DNA from: Thecamonas trahens ATCC 50062
Lineage: Eukaryota; Apusozoa; Apusomonadida; Apusomonadidae
Direction of reading: 5' to 3'
Length of the DNA: 64,000 nt
NCBI RefSeq assembly: GCF_000142905.1
Contig: NW_013657676.1
Coordinates: forward strand, 600,085 to 664,084
Both the position numbers and the translations under genes were made by a program. Position 1 is the stretch's first letter; each line of letters opens with the position of its first letter. Shown in pieces: positions 1 through 8,629 of this stretch. The notes beneath the pieces are model-generated. The model saw nothing but the letters and a program-made list of their open reading frames with translations. It was not told where the DNA came from and ran no database searches.

Positions 1-1236
1 GCCGCCTTTCCGCTCATCGACGACGGCGGCGAGTCGGGCGCCGACGAGCCCATCGACGAGGACGAGGTCGCTCGCATCAAGAGCATGTTCCTGCAGGCCC
101 GCGCATCGCTGCGGCTCTCGGCTGTGCCCGCCACGCTGCCATGCCGTGAGTCACAGGCCAACGAGCTGCGGTCCAAGATCGAGACCTCGTTCCTGACCCG
201 GACCGGCGGATCAGTGTTCATGGGCGGCTTGCCGGGAACCGGCAAAACTGCCACCGTCCACGAGGTCGTCCGCGAGTTGATGAGCGCAGCGGCCGCCGGC
301 TCGCTTGATCCGTTCTGCTACGTCGAGATCAACGCCATGGAGCTGGCCACACCCAAGCACGCCTACGTCGCTATGGCCCGAGGTGTGTTTGGCGAGATCG
401 AGGCGCCAAACCAGCCGCTCCGTGCTCAGCAGCTCCTTGCCAACGAGTTCAAGCATGCTGCCGAGCCGCGCGAGGTCGCCACCCTCATGCTGGTTGACGA
501 GATGGACCTGCTTGTCACCCGCAAGCAGACCGTCCTGTACAACCTCTTTGATTGGGCGGCGTCGCCCAACTCGCGTCTGTTTGTCGTCGGCATTGCCAAC
601 ACAATCGATCTGCCGGAGCGCATGCTGCCACGGGTCTACTCGCGCCTCGGCGTCCACATTATTCGCTTCCCCTCCTACACCGTTGCCCAGCTCGAGACGA
701 TCGTCCACTCGCGGCTGGCCGAGCTCGATGCTTTTGCACCCACCGCCATCGCCCTCTGTGCCCGCAAGGTTGCGTCGATCTCCGGTGACGCCCGCAGAGC
801 ACTGGAGCTCTGCCGCCGCGCTGCCGAGCTCGCGGAGGCCGACCGCGAGTCCAATGTGGTCACGCCCGCACACATCTACGAGGCCATCAAGTCGATGATC
901 TCCTCGCCCATCGCCGCCGCCATCTCGGGCGCCTCCTTCCACGAGCGTCTCCTTCTTGTAGCCCTCTTTCTCGAGTCGCGCTCGCAGGGCAAGGCCACCC
1001 TTGCCTTTCCGGACGTTGCGCAGCGGCACGTCATCCTCGCGCGGACCCACAACATCGAGCCGCCCTCGACTTCGGACCTCAAGGCCATCGTCTCACGCCT
1101 CGGCGCCACCCGCATTCTTCTCATCGAGGCGCCACACAAAGACCTTTACCAGCGCCTCCGCTTCAACGTCGCCCGTGACGACTTTGTCGCCGCCATGGCC
1201 ACCGATCCTGTCCTCGGCCAGATTGTCCGGAAGTAG
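1..1236 (+). CDS. ORC1: Origin recognition complex subunit 1 (ORC1), 5'-truncated by the window edge
   Basis: This is an AAA+ ATPase of the ORC1/CDC6 family, the subunit that binds ATP in the complex that marks replication origins in the nucleus. The frame is open from base 1, so the N-terminus (BAH domain, if present) lies outside; 411 residues are visible. A typical ORC1 linker with SAVP and LPCRE comes first, then Walker A GLPGTGKT near codon 75, Walker B LMLVDEMD near codon 165, a sensor-1-type GIANTIDLPER segment and a C-terminal winged-helix region. CDC6 is the alternative, but the LPCRE segment and the long C-terminal part fit ORC1 better. It ends at TAG 1234-1236. A decayed repeat follows it. 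Confidence 0.9.
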   Translation, partial: AAFPLIDDGGESGADEPIDEDEVARIKSMFLQARASLRLSAVPATLPCRESQANELRSKIETSFLTRTGGSVFMGGLPGTGKTATVHEVVRELMSAAAAGSLDPFCYVEINAMELATPKHAYVAMARGVFGEIEAPNQPLRAQQLLANEFKHAAEPREVATLMLVDEMDLLVTRKQTVLYNLFDWAASPNSRLFVVGIANTIDLPERMLPRVYSRLGVHIIRFPSYTVAQLETIVHSRLAELDAFAPTAIALCARKVASISGDARRALELCRRAAELAEADRESNVVTPAHIYEAIKSMISSPIAAAISGASFHERLLLVALFLESRSQGKATLAFPDVAQRHVILARTHNIEPPSTSDLKAIVSRLGATRILLIEAPHKDLYQRLRFNVARDDFVAAMATDPVLGQIVRK

Positions 1237-1484
1237 CCCGCTGCGTTGTCAAATTTGTCCGTCTGTTCCGTAAAGGCTTCATTAACCCTTACCTTAGCCT
1301 GACGGCACGAGGCTCCCGTGCGCGGCGCCGACGTTGGACTGCGTCTCCTCGCTCGCCGACTCGGTCTTTGTCGCCGACAGCACGCCCCTCAACGTCTGTG
1401 CCGAGTTCCCGGGCGTCATCGACATCAACTCGGAGCTCGACTCGGCGCTCGCCGGCGCGTTCGCGTCGCGCGACATGCTCGTCC

Positions 1485-1832
1485 TCGCTCCTCATGTAGG
1501 CGTCGGCCACGTCATCCGGCAAGCACGCCCATCACAAGAAGATCCACAACGTCCTCGCGCTCCCCCGTCCGGCCGCTGGGTTTAACTTTGTGATGCTCTC
1601 CTTCCCGGTCGTCGGGGTCGCCACCGCGACGCCAGCTCGGGCGTGCTTCAGGCGGCCGTCTACGTGTCGGCCGCCATCACGTGCGGGCGCGCCTCCCACC
1701 TCAAGCTGCAGGCCGAGCAGGTGTCGCGTAGCGTCGGCCGGCGACCTGGAAATCAAGCATCATCGAGTTGTTCACCTTGAGACGCGCGACAACGCGTCCG
1801 AACGACCGTACCGATAGCGGTTTAATTGCACT
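1485..1832 (+). repeat. Dispersed repeat, copy 1 (decayed gene-like fragment)
   Basis: From the CTCCTCATGT block near 1491 to the GCGGTTTAA near 1820, this stretch aligns along its length with the reverse complement of about 17885-18316. The shared part encodes KKIHN, then SRPAA or PRPAA, then VMLSFPVVGV. Copy 1 lacks about 50 bases after that point, which shifts the frame, so it cannot make the protein fragment that copy 2 still encodes. The 1290-1485 stretch upstream can be read as gene-like (FVADSTPLNV, FPGVIDINSEL) but is not part of copy 2. I do not recognise the family. It may be a gene relic or a non-autonomous mobile element. Confidence 0.75.
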
Positions 1833-1884
1833 GTCGTCACCTGGGCTCGCACAAGTCGTCGGCACTCGACTCCCACTCCCACCT

Positions 1885-2173
1885 ATGCACCGCGGAACTC
1901 GCCTTGCCATTCGCCAGCTACTGTCCACGGTTGCCGCGGCAGGTACGTCCCCACCGCTGCCTCTCCCTCGCTTCTCACACCCTTGCCTCTCCTTGTGAAG
2001 TACTCACTTGCGCATGGGGTTGTGTAGGCATCGGTGTCGCGCTCGGACGCTACGTCCTCTCGACCAAGGACGATCCGTCAGCTCCGCCGTCGCGGCCGCG
2101 GTCGCTGGAGGAGATTCTTAGCCCAGCCAGCGGGGAGCGGCCAAAGAGCAGCGAGTCGAGCCATGGCAAGTAG
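1885..2173 (+). CDS. Small two-exon protein with one membrane segment (67 aa), unrecognised
   Basis: Exons 1885-1942 and 2028-2173 flank an 85-nt intron with donor GTACGT at 1943 and acceptor TGTGTAG ending at 2027. Joining them gives a continuous 67-residue frame ending at TAG 2171-2173. The N-terminus is short and basic (MHRGTRLAIRQ). One hydrophobic helix (LLSTVAAAGIGVALGRYVL) is split by the intron, and a polar Pro/Ser-rich tail follows, with SLEEILSP. The size and layout fit a small single-pass protein of a mitochondrial or ER membrane. The function is unknown. The gene was found by splicing and has no long ORF of its own. Its stop lies 17 nt from the convergent stop of the next gene. 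Confidence 0.6.
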
Positions 2174-2190
2174 TGCTTGTACTGGCGGTG

Positions 2191-3864
2191 TTAGCGGAGG
2201 CTGGAGCTGCGCGTTCGTTTGGCCTTGACCGGGCTGCTCGGGCTGCCGGACAGCGACGAGGTGAGCGGGCTGTCTCGCTTGCGCTTGCGCTCTCGGCTGG
2301 CGCCCTGGCCCCCGGTTGCGACCTGCGACAGGGTCAGGTCGAGGCGGCGTGGGCGCACGCTGCGGATGGCAGCGCGGGCAGCGATGCGGCGGAGATGGTG
2401 GAGGCCGCGGTTGACGTTGTACAGCTCCTCGGGGTGAGTCCGCGCAAGAGGGAACAACGCCGGCGCGTAGTCGTGGCACCCAATGGTAATGCTCCGCGAA
2501 CCTGGTTGGCCCAAGGCAGCAAATATGTCTGGAAGGACAAAGAGCCGGGATCGGCTGAGGTGCGCGAGCCACTCGCCGGTCGTCTCACAGCTCACGGTGT
2601 GGCTAGGGCTCTCCGGCGTATGCCATCCCCACGCGGCGAGTATGGCGTCGTCCAATGCAAAGGCGCCGCTAGGAGCAAGCTCGGCCGCGAGATGGACAAG
2701 TAGTGAGCGCTTGCGGGTGTGGCGCTCACGGAGAACCTCGCGATGGACGGCGGCCATAGTGGCAGAACACCAGGTGCGGAGTTTGACGCGCGACGGGCGG
2801 CGCGGCAGCTTGGATCCGGTACCACTGGGCGTCTGCAGCGAGTTGACTGCCCGTGTCCGCGCCGCAAACTCGACCGACCGCTCAACAGTCAGTGGGTCAA
2901 ACGCGTGCCAGGCGTCGAGAATGGCGCCTGCGTGACTCCGCCACGAGCTGCCCCGGAACGGTTGCAAGAGCTGGTAGAGAAAGGCCGCCCGGGCCTCGGC
3001 CTCGTGGGTCCGCTCCTCCCGCGAGTGGACCGGTGCAATCGAGGGCTGGTAACTGGCCGGCACGAGGCCGATCCACAGAAATCGTAGCAGCTGGAGGTTA
3101 ACCGAGGCTTCGATCCGCGCCACCAGCGTCTGGGCGAGCCTCCGCTGGTCCATGCCGGTCAGGAGCCACGGCAGAGCGCCGCGGACAATCTCGGGCGGTG
3201 GTGCGAGCGAGAGAGTACCTTCGCGGTGATCTGACACATCGAGCGGGATGGCGGCTCCGATGGTGTCGTCGGCGCTCTCGTCCGAGCTAAGGCACGAGCC
3301 TGGCACGCCGAAGGTATCGTCCAGGTCGAAGACGCCGGCCTCGAGCGGCTGGATGAGCGACCATTCGGGCATGTCGTCAAAGGCAAAGAGCTGATGCGAG
3401 GTGTCCTGGCTTACGCGAGGCGAGGACTCGCGCTGACAGCCGGCTGGCAGCTGTGGGACGAGGAGCGGCTGCGAGCGGGCATGCGAGGCGACCGATGCGG
3501 TGCTCAAAGTCGGCGGAAGGTTGCCGCGATAGGTGCTCGCCGGCATGACAAGCTGTCCCGGGCCAATGTTCTCCTTCTCCACAAGCAAGTGGATGCCTTC
3601 GGGCGAGTCGTTCTGCAGGCTGGCGAGCGTTGCAGTCAGCGCGAGACTGGGGGCGGGAGCCAGTTTACCATCTTTTCCGGTTTCACGACCTTTTTCTGCG
3701 AGCGAGCCCACGTTGCCGTCCCACACCGACGGGCATTCTGGCGGCGACCATGCAGTGAACAACGTTTTCACTGGCGACGAGGGTGGCAGCAGTGCGTGGG
3801 TCTTGTGCCGGAGAATGTTGTTGGTCTTGGTCGGTGTCGTCGACTCCCAGGGCTTGGACTCCAT
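2191..3864 (-). CDS. KEN-box, Ser-Pro-rich nuclear-type protein, function unknown
   Basis: The frame gives 557 aa from ATG 3864. It stays open upstream to 4683, but that part overlaps the diacylglycerol kinase gene in another frame and reads as shadow. Visible features are an N-terminal region rich in Ser/Thr-Pro sites (SPVKT, SPPE), a KEN motif (EKENIGPG), an acidic stretch around DDTFGVPG, a probably folded helical second half (from about residue 300), and a C-terminal basic cluster (KRKRDS) with a CDK-type SPVKAKR site. KEN boxes and CDK sites are known from APC/C-regulated cell-cycle proteins, so that role is inferred. I recognise no family. The start is likely but not certain because an upstream exon is possible. 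Confidence 0.6.
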   Translation of the reverse strand: MESKPWESTTPTKTNNILRHKTHALLPPSSPVKTLFTAWSPPECPSVWDGNVGSLAEKGRETGKDGKLAPAPSLALTATLASLQNDSPEGIHLLVEKENIGPGQLVMPASTYRGNLPPTLSTASVASHARSQPLLVPQLPAGCQRESSPRVSQDTSHQLFAFDDMPEWSLIQPLEAGVFDLDDTFGVPGSCLSSDESADDTIGAAIPLDVSDHREGTLSLAPPPEIVRGALPWLLTGMDQRRLAQTLVARIEASVNLQLLRFLWIGLVPASYQPSIAPVHSREERTHEAEARAAFLYQLLQPFRGSSWRSHAGAILDAWHAFDPLTVERSVEFAARTRAVNSLQTPSGTGSKLPRRPSRVKLRTWCSATMAAVHREVLRERHTRKRSLLVHLAAELAPSGAFALDDAILAAWGWHTPESPSHTVSCETTGEWLAHLSRSRLFVLPDIFAALGQPGSRSITIGCHDYAPALFPLARTHPEELYNVNRGLHHLRRIAARAAIRSVRPRRLDLTLSQVATGGQGASRERKRKRDSPLTSSLSGSPSSPVKAKRTRSSSLR

Positions 3865-3970
3865 GGCGATCGGCCGAGACGAGTGGCGACGCGCGTGCTG
3901 GTTGGTGAGCGACGACACTTTTGCGCGTGAAATGAGGCCAAAAGCGCGCGAATGCAAGTGTCGTCTGTTC

Positions 3971-5796
3971 TCATCCGCTGCTGGCGGCTGGGCCGTCGCT
4001 GCTGCTTGCGCGAGCGGCGTCAGCATCGGGGTCGGCAGGAATAAGAATTGGCGCTTGGTTGCGGTGGGTAATGTGGATGATAGCCGGTTGCTGGAGCCAC
4101 GGCTCGCCGTCGATCTGGACCGGGTGAGCGGTGTCGTCGAGCCAGCGGATCTCGAGCGACGAGGCTTGGGCCAGCTTGGTTGCCGACCCAACGCCGGCCT
4201 GGATGCGGCCGAGGTGTGCCGACGATGTGACGGCGAGCACTTCGAGCTTGCCATCAGAAAACGACGATGGGCGGACCTTGTCGCGCCAGAGATTGATGCC
4301 GCCGCCGTACGACGGGATGTTGACGATGATGATGGCCTGAGCATGCGGGAGCGTGACCCGCTCGCCGTCCGCCCACAGCGCGATCGAGGTGGAGAGCTCC
4401 GGCGAGGCTGAGATGGCGGCCTTGGTGCCCTCCTTGGCGTAGCGGATCTTGTTGCCGGTTCGCGAGGTAAAGGCGCCTGGGTTAGCCTCGCGCGCGGTGT
4501 GAAAGGCGAGGGCAACACGGGCGTCGACACCGATGGAAAAGTAGTTGTTGATGACAGTGAGCGGTGGGCCATCGACTTCAAAGTTGTTGTCCATGAGCGA
4601 GACCACCACGTTCCAGCGATCGAGGCTGGCGTTTTTGGCGGTGAGCACGCTGTCGAGGATCGGACGGAGCGGCTTGCCGGCATAGCCAGGGCCCCAACCG
4701 GTGGCCCGCGCGAGGTCGTTGCCGGTCCCGAGTGGGAGGATGGCGACTGGCGGGCGGGTCGTCGGCAGATCGCCCATCTCGATCATGTCGTCGAGGACGG
4801 CAAGGATCCAGCCAATGGTTCCGTCGCCGCCAGCACCGAGAATGCGGAAGGGTGTCGAGTCGCAGGCGACAGCAAAGCGGGCGATGTGGGCACGCGGACC
4901 ACCATCGACGGCCATGTCACACACTTGGGTCGGCTGGAGGGCACCGCAGAGTCCTCCCAGCAGGGACCGGCCTTGCTGGCCGCCGCTTCGAGTGTTGACC
5001 AGGACAAGCAGCGGCATATCACCGCCTGGAAGCAGCGCGGCAAGCGGGCCGCGACTGCAAGTTAGCGCCTTGGCCAGCGGCATCTTGGCCATACACGCCG
5101 AGTGGAGCGCAGCATCGCACCACACGCAGTGAAAGCCGGTCAATGATTTGGCCGACTTGGTCGACTTGAGGCAGACGATGCAGCCTGCGGCATCGGCATA
5201 GCCTGGCACGTTGCCCTCGATCCACTGATGGGCGCCATCAGCAGGCTGGACCTCGCTCTTGCAAGGGGCCACGCTCCAGACAGCAGGAGTGGCCCGTTTC
5301 GCACACTTGGCGTGGACAACCATGGCGCATGTGAGGCACCGTAGGCCTTGCTTGCCAACTCCGTACAGCATCTTTCGGCAGATACGGCAATATGCCGGCG
5401 ATGAGAAGTGATGGGCATCAAAGACGTGGCCAGCAGCTGCGACATCGATTCCTGCGTCGGGTGCGAGATCGAGGTCGTGATCGGCATCGCTGTCAGTCTC
5501 CTGTCCGCAAGCATCGGCGCCTGCAACAACCTTCACAGCCGCCGGCAGGCAGAGAGAGGCAATGGCATCTACGCATTCAGCATGTGCATGCATGCCGCAT
5601 GCTGTGCAAGTGTGTCCTTGATGGTAGAGACCCTTGAGAAGCTTTGTGCAGTGCCCGCACCAAGCTGTGGGCGGCTCGAACGGTGAGTTGTGGCCGCCAC
5701 CCAGGTGAAGGCGGTGGTAGGCAAGGCGGCGAACGTACTGGGGGTGTTGAACTGGGCGACTTTGAAGGTGTGGGGAGGGCTTTGGGAGGCTGCCAT
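3971..5796 (-). CDS. Diacylglycerol kinase with three C1-type domains
   Basis: Phosphorylates diacylglycerol to phosphatidic acid at membranes. Coding is 5796-5739 joined to 5664-3971, giving 583 aa; the 74-nt intron has donor GTACGT and acceptor CCCACAG. Splicing brings HTFKVAQFNTP next to TWCGHC, which restores the H-x12-C-x2-C spacing of a canonical C1 domain; neither unspliced frame does this. A second C1 follows (HVFDAHHF, CRICRK) and then a third C1-like Cys/His module. The catalytic domain has the GGDGTIGWIL nucleotide loop and PLGTGNDLAR, followed by the accessory domain (SIGVDARVAL). Three C1 domains recall the DGK-theta type, but I see no PH or RA domain. The last 30 residues are low complexity. 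Confidence 0.88.
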
Positions 5797-5827
5797 GAGT
5801 GGAGAGGTGTACAATTACAGGCGCATA

Positions 5828-8331
5828 TTACTCGGCGCGAGCAGAGGCGGTCGAGCCAGACTTGCGAAGGGTGGTGATAGCCGAGTAGAGGAAGGCGTGA
5901 AGGCCGTCGAGGCCGCGTTCGCGGAGGTAGTCCAGGTACTCGGCCCGGCGGTTGCCGTCATTGGTGTTCTCGATGGATGCGAGGTCAGGGACGTCAAATC
6001 CTGGGCGGGCAGAGTCCGAGGCGGCGAGGGCGAGATAGTCTGCGGCGAAGCCTGTGCAAGAGAGGTTGGAGGCCATGGAGAGGGCAAAGCGCGAGGCGTC
6101 GTGAGTGGCGAGAGCGTCGATGAGCTCGTCCGGGACGTCGAACAGCTGGGTCTGTTGCGGCTGCAAAAAGGCGTTGCCGCGGTAGAAGACGTTGGTAGCG
6201 TCGACGATGTAGGCATTGATGAGCAGGGCGCGCTCGGCGACCGACGGGTCAAAGTCGATGCGTGCGGCGTTGGCTGCGCGGTCGCGGGCGAGGCGCGGGT
6301 ACTCAGCCTTGATGATGGCAAGGACTCCTGCGATACGCGAGGTGGAGAGCGCAGCCGGCGAGAGGAGGCACGGGTAGACGATGCCCGGCGAGGGAACCCA
6401 GAGGAAGGGGAGGCGGAGGTCTGTGAGGGCGGTGGCGTACTGCTCGAAAAAGGCGAGGACGGCGTCCTCGAGCGCCGAGTGCGAGTTTGCGAGGGCGAGG
6501 GCGCGTGCGGCAGATTTGTCGACCCAGGCGAGAAGTTGGTACATGGAGAGCCAGTAGTTGGCGCCGATGTCAAGACCCTCAAAGATAAAGCCCGGGACGG
6601 GGACGGTGGGCGGCGGGTCAGAGCCGGAAGCGTCAGCGGCGGCGATGGCTGTGGCAACAGCGGCGGCGTGGGAGTCCCAGTCTGTGGCGAACCAGCGGAA
6701 GAGCATTGTCTTGAGGGCGTTGAGGACAGCGACCTGAAAGGCGACGCCCGATGCGACAAAGAGCTGCGAGAGCGGGATGAGGAAGCCGGTGTAGAGCGCG
6801 TCCCATGGGAGCGGGCGGAGGTAGGTTACAAGATCGAGGACGACGTCGGCGGCGTGAACACCGTTCCAGTCGGGGAGGAACGAGCCGAGCCAGACCTCGA
6901 GCACGGGCGGTAGCTCCTTGAAGAAGCGGGCAAAGTCGCGGACGGCCTCCAGCAGCTGGAGCGCCATCGGCCGCAGCGGCGAGGCGCCCCATCCAAGCTC
7001 GGCCTCAAGGCGCGCAGCGAGCCAGTGCGAGATGCGGGCGAGCGCGCCCGGCGTCGGGTCGAGGCTCACCAGATGCTGCAGCGAGCGCTCGGAGAAGACA
7101 GTAGCGAGCTGCTTGGGAAGCTTGATGGTGTCAAGCTGGGAGACGAGGTCATCGATGGAGGAGACCTGGTCGAGGGCGAGGGCCGACTCGCCCAGGCGAG
7201 GGCGGACTGGGCGGGAAGCGAGGTGGCGAGCGGCGGGATGAGGACTTCGGCGGAGAGGAGCTTACGCTTCTTGCGGCCACGGCGGCCGCGCGGGCGCATC
7301 GGGTCCGGGCGAGCCCACGAGTCGAGAGCGCGCTTGGTCTGGGTCCTTGTCCCATGCGGGAGCGCAGCCTGGGCGGCATATGCTTGAGCGGCCAGCTCGG
7401 CTGCAGGGCGGGCGTCCTGGACGGCGCGCATGGCACGGAGCCACGGGCCGTGCGGAGCCTTGAACGACGGCTTGAAGCCGTAGGGACGGGCGATGGGGAC
7501 CAGTTCAGGTGTGTAGTCCTTGTAGACCATGAGGAGAGCAATAAGAGCCGGCTCCTTGGCGACTACCTGGCGCTTGTAGATGGAGAAGAGCTTGCGGACC
7601 CGGAAGGGGACGACGTCCTCGCGCCGGGTGAGGAGCGAAAGGAGGTGGCAGACCCAGGGACGGAGCGAGTCGTACGCCACAAAGTGGAAGAGGGCGCCGT
7701 ATAGCGAGTGCATGACGTCGTAGCCGTCAAACGAGTCAAAGACGAGGACCATCCACATGAAGATGATGGAGCGGATGCCCGGCGAGCGCGGCTGGGCGAT
7801 GCCAAGGAGCATGACAGCGACCGACTGCGGGACGACCGACGCCGGGAGTAGCGCATGGATGATGTGGCGGGCGGTGACGTCTTTGATGGCGTCGATGTTG
7901 TCTACGTAGAACGAAGCGATGGTCTCGAGCGCGTCAGGTTCGAGGCCCGAGCGCCATGCTCGGGCCTTGAGCTCTTTGGCGATGGTGGCGACCACGGCCT
8001 GCTCGTCGAGGCCACCCTGCATGGGCGACTTGGCCTCAAGCGCGACCAGCAGCGCAGGCGTCGACATGCTTGTGATCCGATCAATGAACGCTTGCTCGAC
8101 CCGGGCCCGCGATCGGGGCGCCGGGAGGTTGGCAGCCTCAGCCTCGGCCGGGGTCAGCGGCACATTGCGTGGTGCGGCCTGCGACGGTCCTGCAGAGCCT
8201 GACAGCGGGGTAGTTATAGGCCGTCGTCTCACAAGGCTGTGCTTCTCAGCAGGTGTGGAGGGTGTGGTTATGTCCATGGGTGCTAGTGATGAGGGTGGGG
8301 GGAGGGCCGGCGGCGACGACGACGACGACAT
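5828..8331 (-). CDS. CENPI: Centromere protein I (CENP-I/Mis6), inner kinetochore
   Basis: A subunit of the constitutive centromere-associated network, which binds CENP-A chromatin. Exon 8331-7266 joins 7206-5828 across a 59-nt intron (donor GTAAGC, acceptor CGCCCAG), giving 814 aa. The family hallmark is the helical repeat block with RPWVCHLLSLLTRRE and PFRVRKLFSIYKRQ, followed by a loop with basic RRGRKK just before the intron and a long all-helical C-terminus. The first 70 residues are Ser/Pro/Thr rich. The reading frame downstream of the intron also begins at a GTG (7069), but that codon is an internal valine. The gene shares a roughly 300-bp divergent promoter region with the MFS gene at 8630. 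Confidence 0.85.
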
Positions 8332-8629
8332 GGCGCGTGAATCTACCGGCGGGGTTGGGAAGGTTAAGGGGAAGCAAAGGTGTGGAGGGGGTGGAGTGGT
8401 AGGTGTGTATGAGAGAAAGAAGAGGAGGGAGGGTTGTGGAGAGGTGTGGGTGTGTTGCGTAGGGTGCGGTGCGTAGAGCGGGTGGTGGTGGTAGGTGTGG
8501 CGGGGGCGGAAAAGGGCTTCAAATGGCGCGAGCTGGTGACAGTGATCAGGCACACGGTTGATCAAGACGGCGGCGACGACGGCGAAAGAGGAAGCACTTG
8601 ACCGAGTCTGTCTGTGGGTAGACCAAGGC
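8332..8629. promoter_or_regulatory. Shared 5' region between divergent CENP-I and MFS genes
   Basis: These 298 bases separate the start of CENP-I (-) from the likely ATG of the MFS carrier (+). The CENP-I side is strongly purine-rich on the + strand, so it is pyrimidine-rich on the CENP-I sense strand. Near 8545 there is an AT-poor stretch with GATCAGG and GATCAAG. I see no TATA box. The region must hold both 5'UTRs and promoters. Confidence 0.45.

Noticed and set aside
211-1050. 279-codon minus frame over ORC1
   Set aside because: No known motif, and ORC1 is clear on the other strand.
3865-4683. N-terminal 273 codons of the 830-codon minus frame, a possible larger protein
   Set aside because: It overlaps the diacylglycerol kinase coding region in another frame and has shadow composition (Ser/Arg/Pro-rich, no domains). 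The gene is taken to begin at ATG 3864.
7067-7069. GTG as start of a separate 413-codon gene
   Set aside because: The frame continues upstream through conserved helix to a splice acceptor, so this is an internal Val of CENP-I.
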